From Tubulanus polymorphus (taxonomy: Eukaryota; Nemertea; Palaeonemertea; Tubulaniformes; Tubulanidae): 64,000 bases of DNA. The stretch lies in assembly GCF_964204645.1 (NCBI RefSeq), contig NC_134031.1:18471307-18535306 (forward strand), read 5' to 3'. Made by a program: the position numbers and the translations under genes. Below the pieces are notes generated by a model. It was not told the DNA's origin, did not search any database, and worked only from the letters and a program-made list of their open reading frames with translations. Each line of letters opens with the position of its first letter. The stretch's first letter is position 1. This document shows positions 55,760 to 64,000 of this stretch, one piece after another.

Positions 55760-56300
55760 CTTTTATATTTTGAAAATCTGATTTCTGTGTAACTAAGAAT
55801 TGTTCTAGTTTGATATTCAGAAGATGTCTGCAGGGAAAAAATGATCGTTCTTTTTACCATAAGGAGTGCACGTCTCTAAAGCAACCGACGAATGAAATTC
55901 AAACCGTATAATCCACCAATCTCTGGGCTCCAGTCGCGACGAACTCAACCCGAAACCATTTTTGAAATACGCTAACCGTAATAGGGCAAACGCTAGGATT
56001 TTGTAACCGAGCTATTATTGCGGATATCACATTCTATGGACGAGAGATTTATGGCGGGCAGAAAAACCGGCAATGCTGCATATTGCAATAAAACATTTAC
56101 GAGTAATCTTCGCAATATCAACTTCTCCCGGACATTTCTCTGTATCATTTACTTAATTCGCTACGAACGTCGTTTATATTATTTGTGTGTCGTTTACCAG
56201 AACGAATGAAAACCGATACGAAACGACGAAAAACACCAATTAACTTCCTCGACCGAACTAGTCCAGCGTGTGGCGGTACTCTGGTGAAAGATGAACGCCG
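55760..56300. other. Noncoding stretch, nothing recognised
   Basis: AT-rich to mixed; short frames only. Confidence 0.3.
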
Positions 56301-56304
56301 AGAG

Positions 56305-56440
56305 ACCGACAAAGAGATGAGGAGAGGGAGAGGGAGAGGGAGCGGGAGAGGCAGATGGAGAGGGAGAGACAAAGAGATGAGGAGAGGGAGACGGAGAGGG
56401 AGAGACAGATGAAGACGGAGAGGTTGAGGGAGACGGAGAG
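56305..56440. repeat. GA-rich tract with a 60-bp internal duplication
   Basis: ACAAAGAGATGAGGAGAGGG occurs twice exactly 60 bases apart (AAAGAGATGA at 56311 and 56371), followed by GGAGAGGGAGAG words. Arg/Glu-rich frames through it are artefacts. Confidence 0.9.
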
Positions 56441-56449
56441 GGCTTGTGT

Positions 56450-57620
56450 ACCGACTGACCAATATCAAACTGCTGCAACTCTGTTCACAGGGATTACCGG
56501 TACCGGTTCATCTGTGAGATTTCCCATCAGTCCAATAGCCCCGGTCGCGTTAGTATAGAAGTATCGAATCGAACAGCAGCAGACGACATCGAGTACAGCA
56601 CAGTACACTGAAATACAGCGACCGTCGACCGTACCACTTCACACAATGACTTCAGATTTCAAAATATGTTTATACTGGGCTCATCGACAAAATGAAACCT
56701 TATAAATCGGGGTTTAGATTTCTGCTCAAAAGTTGAATCATGTTTACTATCAGATATTCTAACAATGTATATAGCTTCAAGTAACTATGTAACTTTTGAA
56801 AGACTAGATGGGTACAATTTGCAGTCATATTTTGAATGGGTTTTACTTAGGTTAGATTGCTGCATTTTGCTATATGTCAGTATCAGATAGGTGTGTGATA
56901 TAGTATATCGTCACGTGGACGTCAGCCTGTCGCTGACAGCAGATTTACTGGGTATAAACACCAGGTACAAAATATTCAATCTTTAGATACCTATCGGTTC
57001 CGCCGTGTCTGAAGTATTCAGAATTTAATTACCCGTAAAGACGATTTGGTACTAAAACAAATTACTTTTTAATAACGCAGTTTGATCTCGGTCGGTTTTA
57101 ATAAATTAATGGCACGGAACGTTGATTTGATCTACGCTTCGTTTTGCCTCATTAAGTTTGGGTTTTACGTAAAGCCTGCTGCAGACACATAGCGATCGCA
57201 TTTTAGAAAAGGGAGAATTTCCTTTGATGATTTTTCTTTGATGAAGAAAATTCAAATGTTAAATTATTCATTAATATTACATCCTATAGTTACTGATTTT
57301 AGTATCAGTTCTGGTAAACTTAACATATTTTTTTCTGGTAGATTTCATTACCCTCAGGGTGGATACAAATCTGGGAATCCAAAATGCCCTTATATGTCTT
57401 AGATCTCCCCGGATTTATAAGATCCATAGTGGGGGCTTTCTAATCAAGAGGTTCCATCTGCCATTCCTCAGCATGAAAAACAAAACAACAAAAACTGTAT
57501 TACCCTGACTAGTCACGAGAAACGTCAAAATTCCCTGCTTTCCCTGCAGGGAATATTACATCCGAAATTCCCCCGATTTCCCCTGATCTGTCAGAATCCC
57601 GAATTACTTATCATACTCAA
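56450..57620. other. Noncoding stretch, nothing recognised
   Basis: No coding frame of note. Short triplet-like GAACAGCAGCAGACG near 56570. No arrays. Confidence 0.3.
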
Positions 57621-57624
57621 CATT

Positions 57625-57790
57625 AAGATCAAAAACCTACTATCTGCAGATTAAAAGAATTTAAAAACAAGAATTTATTTATTCAAATTAAAATATATAG
57701 AATACACGACGTTTCGATCTCACCCTAGAGATCATCGTCACATCTTGTTTTTAAATTCTTTTAATCTGTCGATAGTAGGTTTTTGATCTT
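57625..57790 (-). mobile_element. Hammerhead-like element, family A, inside 47-bp inverted arms
   Basis: Left arm (57625-57671) and right arm (57744-57790) are inverted copies with 2 differences in 47, ending in AAGATC / GATCTT. The 72-base centre, on the minus strand, reads GTGACGA (57741-57735), U, GATCTC, loop TAGGGT, GAGATC, GAAACGTCG. The 6-bp stem is perfect and GAAAC intact, but C3 of the CUGANGA box is G. The tail matches the copies at 21.3 and 10.4 kb. Non-coding. Its layout recalls an inverted, partly truncated dimer of one unit. Confidence 0.7.
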
Positions 57791-57794
57791 ATTA

Positions 57795-58520
57795 TCCGTT
57801 CACCACGTTTGAGTTTGGTTATCGTTCTATACTCAGCATTTTTGGCCTCGAGTTTGTTAATCAATGTTATGAAATAAAAGAAAGTCAACCATCCCTCTCT
57901 ATCTCAGGAGGGTCAGCGCGAGTGATGATCTCGGAGGCGACGATTAAAAAAGCTCGAACTGGATGTAAAAATATCGCCGACTCACAGTGTCTGGTCTTCA
58001 CGGCGCTGAGAACGGGACAACAAGGGACGGAAGTGAGAAACAATGCAATTAGTGACAAGCACTTGTCACAAATGGCCGGGGACATCGGAGAGAGTTAGCG
58101 CCAACTGTAACTGTTGATGAATAATCGTCTCCTGTCTCGATGTTTAATAAACTACGAATCGATCTACACGACTTCAACAGGCGGGGAATGTTTCGTGTTT
58201 ACGACAACGCACGAGATTCACCGCTCCTGTCGACGGCGGCGATTAGTACCTGGCGCTCGGTACATCGTTCACCGCAACGGCACAAGAAGAAACGACGGTG
58301 TATTTTATAATTGCTCTCAACTCGCTGATTACAAGTTGACAGTCGACAGTGTGACAGAAGACAGAGATGTGAAGATGCGGCGGTGCGTGGGAAGAAACAC
58401 GGTTTCCCTTTCTGTTGAATTATATCAGGAATAAAGTGACACACTCCACCAGTTACACCCGAGAACACCCCCTCCCCCCTCCCCCTCCCTACTTGACACA
58501 AATTACATAATCACACAACT
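57795..58520. other. Noncoding stretch with weak open frames
   Basis: A plus frame from the ATG at 58117 runs about 105 codons to 58434 and is overlapped by a 100-codon minus frame. Neither is recognised, so no gene call is made. Confidence 0.2.
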
Positions 58521-58524
58521 TCGG

Positions 58525-58745
58525 AACTAGATCAATTCTACAGTTCTACGGTTTAATTTGACTCAGAACCCAGATCCACAGTTGTGTAGGTTTTAATTGA
58601 CTCTGAACCCAGTTCCACAGTCGTGTGAGTTTAATTTGACTCTGAACCCAGTTCCCCAGTTTTGTGGGTTTTATTTTGACTCTGAACCCAGTTCCGCGGG
58701 TTTAATTTGACTCCGAATCCAGTTCCATGGTTTTGTTGGGTGATT
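58525..58745 (+). repeat. 39-bp minisatellite array
   Basis: Five to six units (GACTCTGAACCCAGTTCCAC, AGTTGTGTAGG, AGTCGTGTGAGTTTAATTTG), the closest in sequence to the 46.9 kb array. Confidence 0.85.
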
Positions 58746-58749
58746 AAGA

Positions 58750-59430
58750 TGTCATATCCTCATCTCTAACTCGAGTCAAAAATTAAATCCACAACCGCAA
58801 ATTCGCGAGGTCTAACTTGGCATTTATGAAACATATTTTTGTTTACAGTTCCTTGCAGGCAGGAGATAGAAATGTTCGCCGTTCGAAGGACAAACTAATT
58901 TCGACTATAATTGAACTGTCAAAATCTGTGTAAATGATATTTGTTAGAGACACGGGGAGAGGGAGAATGGAAAGCCGATCATATCTTCAGATTGTCACAC
59001 ACGATGACTGAGTATTCTCCTACCCTACTGAACTCATTCTGAAGCAGCGGCGAAGCTATGTCTACGTTAAGGATACGGCGAAAGGTTCTTTTTTAACTGC
59101 AGGGATAAAGATTCCTGGATGAAGACGGCTACAGCTAAGTCATAAAAGACCCGTCGAAGGTGAAGGGAAATCCGGATATATCCATTCTATTTCCACATCG
59201 TAGATATAGACAGAGTCGAGTTCAATATTCTGAAACTGATCTTCTTTCCTAGGAATCCTGAAATTTCCTATCGACGATAAATTTTTCTGCTCACCGAAAT
59301 TCACGAATTATCCACGTACAGAGTTTCTTTCAGTAGAATCTGTAACCGGGATTCGTTGCAAAAAAAGAAATGATATTGCTACGACTTTAGAACCGGCCAG
59401 ACATCCATGCAATCAACAGTTGCACATATG
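58750..59430. other. Noncoding stretch, nothing recognised
   Basis: Mixed sequence; no frames, repeats or RNA genes recognised. Confidence 0.3.
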
Positions 59431-59431
59431 T

Positions 59432-60710
<1,279 letters not shown>

Positions 60711-60719
60711 TACGTTCTT

Positions 60720-60795
60720 CATAATATGGCTCGAAGGACCGGGTGTTTGACTCGCAATTTAGATGCGGTGAGTTCGAACCCCGTCGTCCGCGTTA
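60720..60795 (+). repeat. tRNA-derived SINE head or pseudo-tRNA
   Basis: TGGCTCGAAGGACCGGG resembles a degenerate A-box and GTGAGTTCGAACCCCG is a good B-box, about 35 bases apart, as in type-III Pol III promoters. The T-stem has one mismatch and the acceptor stem does not pair, so a working tRNA is unlikely. Confidence 0.45.
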
Positions 60796-60799
60796 TTTT

Positions 60800-62485
60800 A
60801 TCATCTACTCACGTAACACTGTTCCGGGCATTCGACTATTTCTAAACTCTCGCACATCCCGTCGACGCCGACCTGTTTGATGCCGATACAGTCCCCTCTC
60901 CAACACGACCCATTCGAGCTTTCACTTCCTTGAAACACGGGAAAGAAACTTATATAAACGCATACAAAACGAAGTGCTAAATTCTGAACTCAGTTCAGCG
61001 GTAATTAGTTCCGATCCGATTCAATTCGATCTTCAGAAATTGTCAGTTTCAAAAATACCAATCTATTAAGAAAATGAAACAGGACTCGATAACACTACCT
61101 TTCACCATGATCAAAACGCCGACGATTGCGACCAATATTTCAATAGGGGCCATCTTTATTTTATATCATCACCTTTTGAAAAAAAAGAAAAAACACGAAC
61201 AGCCGAATATATTCACCACAGGTGATAGATTATGATTTCATTAAAGAGAATAAGGAAAAGAGAAAAATAATTCGATTATTTTCTTCGACGATCTCTGAAA
61301 TCACCCCACCCCCAACCCTTATTCCACCACGCGCGTCAATTCAATTGCTCTCATAGGATTTTGCGCGATGGAAATCGATCAAATCGTGTTTGATTAAGGT
61401 TCTTGTAACGACGCCAAGAGCTCGTTAATGATAGCTCGCGATATCATTCGAAATGCATTTACTATTCACACACCAGACAATATTAGGTTCAAAACTCTCT
61501 ATAAAATGAATGGAGCTTCAGACGCGAAACATTTCCATCGGAAATTCATCAAAATGTTTTTACTTTTCTTATTTCATTATTATGTCATATTTAGTAATAT
61601 CGGTTTCAGATATGAAATATTCTAGTATGTAAGTGAGTATAGGAAACGAACAAAATATGTTTCTGTAAAACTGTCCTTGAAACAAAGCTATGTAAAAAAA
61701 ATCTATTCAGAAAATATGAAAATAACTAGCCACTGAATCGTTATTTTTCATCATCATTATCATTGTCTATTAGCATTTCTTATTTAACATTACTTATCAT
61801 TATTACTTATCAATATTTATCATCATCATAATCATCATAAATCTATGTTTCTCCCATGTGACCTGGACGTCCACACAGGCTTTATGACTCTGTTCAAACC
61901 CATCATCAATTTCCAATTTTTACCGTGTTTAATTTTAACCTGAGGTCATTTGATGGCAAAATAGATAATGTTATGATTAACAAGGAAAAAGTGTGTATAT
62001 TTCCAAGATGACGGTAAAATTGACGTTTGTCTTAGTGAGAGTTTGCTCAAACGAATGAAATAACAATCTGTCACATTTTTAATGAAATATATCTTGTTAA
62101 TGTATTAAAACTTTTGAGAATTACCTAAATCAAAAAATTGTCACTGAAATGTTCCAGAAATAGAATCCCGAAACTGTTCGAAAATAAACAAGATATTTCT
62201 GTGAGAGATTCTTGTTTTGTTCGTTTGAGCCAACTCTGAAAAATAGTATCAACTTACCAAGTAAACGCTTATATTGTTCCAATCTCGTGTAGTACTGTGT
62301 GTTACGTGTATCGGGTGGTCCTCGGAGCCCATATGTTACCCGAACTCGCCTCAGTACCCAATTTCAGTGATCAATGCACAGCTCTCAAATCTGAGCCGGG
62401 TTAAATCGATTTGACGTGATGAAATAGTGATATTCGAAATATGTTATGACCGAAAAGGCATGATTTATTGGTAACCGTTAATGAA
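60800..62485. other. AT-rich noncoding stretch
   Basis: Between 61750 and 61840 TCATCATTATC-type words repeat irregularly. Otherwise featureless, with short frames only. Confidence 0.35.
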
Positions 62486-62489
62486 ACGA

Positions 62490-62700
62490 GTTGACAAAAC
62501 AATCAGTCAAGCCCAGGATTCAACGTTTCGACTGTATCCCAATTGGGAAACTCTTAAGTTGGTTCTGGATTTTATGTTGTATATATTTCTATATTTCATA
62601 ATTTTGTTGTTACTTTCATATTCCTGATGATGACTATTAGGTCAGTGGAAAGGTTAAATGGAATATTTACAGCAACATTTCGGATTCTTTTTTCTTTACT
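62490..62700. mobile_element. Inverted pair of family B hammerhead-like elements
   Basis: On the minus strand (about 62550-62511) CAATTGGGATACAGTC, then GAAACGTTGAATCC. On the plus strand CTGATGA (62634-62640), TGACTATTAGGTCA, GTGGAAAGGTTAAATGG, then CAACATTTCGGATTC. TGAC/GTCA can pair around TATTAG. The minus copy keeps GAAACGTTG but has lost CTGANGA; the plus copy keeps CTGATGA but has an altered right box. Each half-core is thus broken differently. Confidence 0.5.
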
Positions 62701-62704
62701 TATC

Positions 62705-63550
62705 GTGAGGTTTTAAAACTAATTAATCTAACTCATATAACGGGGAACCGAGTCCTGTCATCAATTGCTATCAATAATTAAAAGGTTCTATGAATAATTT
62801 TTCGGGTCGTTTCATTTTGAAATTATCATCGCTGCCGTCTTCAAAACCGTAAGAGTTACTTATAACGATAGATGCCGTAAAAACGGGGTTAATTTTCTAT
62901 TCCGATCGAGCGAAACAGAAACCAGCTGAAATCAGTTAAAGCATCATCATCAAATGATAATAGATTTTTAGACTATTTGCCGTTATTGTAATTGACAATC
63001 TCTGCTGGAAGGAAATTAAGGTCGACATCGAAATAAAAACCGGGAAATTTGCAGCTGCGTCGCGCGATCAACTGTAAATTAACCGATGCAATTTAAAAAC
63101 ACCGAAAACCAATGTAGAAAAATGTATGTTTTTCGGGAAGTAATGTTTCTGGTGGTTGCGCAGTTCCGCTCTTGTTTGGTTTGAAGCGAGCGACGGTAAA
63201 TCCGGTGAACTGATTAGAATACCCGAACGCCTCTAGACGCGAGCTAGGCGATGTATCGTTTACATCCTGTGGGTAAATATTCGAATTCTAGTGTGGAATT
63301 ACGGCAAGAAAACTAATCAGTTTTAATCAAAATTATTCAATCTTCCCTCCCGGCAAAATTCATTCCGAATAAGCGAGATCCAGCACTCCACGTTTCTGTG
63401 GGCTAAGGAGAGTCACTCAGAGTCAACTTCTTGAAAATTAACCTTGGTAATCGTGGGTTGTGAATGGGCATTAATGAAATAATGAAATTACATCGTGAAT
63501 CGAAATTATGATTAGTTGCTTTTGGCTACTTTTACTGCCAAGGAAAAAAA
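62705..63550. other. Noncoding stretch, nothing recognised
   Basis: AT-rich to mixed, with no frames or arrays recognised. Confidence 0.3.
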
Positions 63551-63554
63551 CCAA

Positions 63555-63620
63555 GGCCCGGTTGCACAGTCGTGACTTAAGTGTTAAAGCGGTCTTAGCC
63601 ATGACTGTGCAACTGGCCCC
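63555..63620. mobile_element. Compact 66-bp inverted-repeat element (GTTGCACAGTC family)
   Basis: GGCCCGGTTGCACAGTCGTG at the left is mirrored by CATGACTGTGCAACTGGCCC at the right. The arms are about 26 bases with a ~13-base loop (TGTTAAAGCGGTC). This is the cleanest member of the family and shows its ends. Confidence 0.75.
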
Positions 63621-63624
63621 AGTT

Positions 63625-64000
63625 TAACAGTTTTCCGTTGAAATCTAAGGTCATATTTTGAAAGCGAATTAACTTCTTCGCTTGAGTCGATCTTGACAGG
63701 AATCTATGAAATTGGGTCCCTGATGATATGATTCTCGTTCGTAAAACATTATTGCACACACAGAGAGGACGCGCGTGAATATGATACGATAATAGATCGT
63801 CGATAGAACGATAATCATAGGTGATTTTATTATATCGTTATTGACATTTCGGTGCAAATTGGAGAAATTGTGTAGTCGTATGTGCTGTTTATTTGTGTTC
63901 GGTGATTTGTATCGAATTGCACGCGACCGCAATCTGTGAAACCATAACTCCACGAATCCGCCCAGTAGAGGTTTCTTACATCCTCGTCCTGTTTCGATTT
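63625..64000. other. Noncoding stretch to window end
   Basis: A 94-codon minus frame (63669-63953) has no recognised feature. Nothing else seen. Confidence 0.3.

Overview
This window reads as intergenic or intronic DNA from an animal nuclear genome. It is AT-leaning, keeps abundant CpG, and holds many microsatellites, minisatellites and short inverted-repeat elements. Coding content is minimal: no open frame belongs to a protein family I recognise, and nearly all longer frames are by-products of repeats. There are no bacterial-type operons, no rRNA and no convincing intact tRNA gene. The repeat style (hammerhead-like retroelement ends, tRNA-derived SINE pieces, a solo LTR, non-depleted CpG) suits a marine invertebrate, perhaps a lophotrochozoan, but I cannot name the species.

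Layout. 1-1.2 kb: CpG-containing noncoding DNA leading to a TATA/initiator-like core promoter near 961. 2-13.7 kb: minisatellite and inverted-repeat families, an inverted dimer of a hammerhead-like element (10.4 kb), a 73-bp tandem array (11.4 kb), and a compound (AG)n/(GGGA)n tract (13.4 kb). 14-24 kb: a CpG-rich block with an NRF1-type palindrome (14.6 kb), an 8-bp array (16.1 kb), a clustered 45-bp module (17.8 kb), a 310-bp pyrimidine tract (19.5 kb) and a second hammerhead-like element (21.3 kb). 24.4-25 kb: a clean solo LTR with a 5-bp target duplication. 30.4 kb: one frame that could be a terminal coding exon. 33-40 kb: minisatellite, two inverted-repeat elements and three copies of a second hammerhead-like family. 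40-45 kb: a 45-bp array, a tRNA-like SINE array and a diverged 347-bp tandem duplication. 46-56 kb: 39-bp arrays in both orientations, a perfect 14-bp hairpin, a 119-aa orphan frame, and a possible regulatory block with a 12-bp hairpin. 57-64 kb: the best hammerhead-like copy inside 47-bp inverted arms, a long (AT)n tract, a SINE head, an inverted pair of the second hammerhead-like family and a compact 66-bp inverted-repeat element.

The most interesting signal is several small element families whose diverged copies keep a hammerhead-ribozyme-like layout: CTGANGA, one U, a 6-bp stem, a loop, then GAAACGTYG. They often sit as inverted pairs. In animals such cores are known from Penelope-like retroelements and small retrozymes. 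No reverse transcriptase frame is visible here, so these look like non-autonomous copies or relics. A 39-bp minisatellite at about ten loci is the second notable theme. All alignments were made by eye; consensus sequences and boundaries are approximate.
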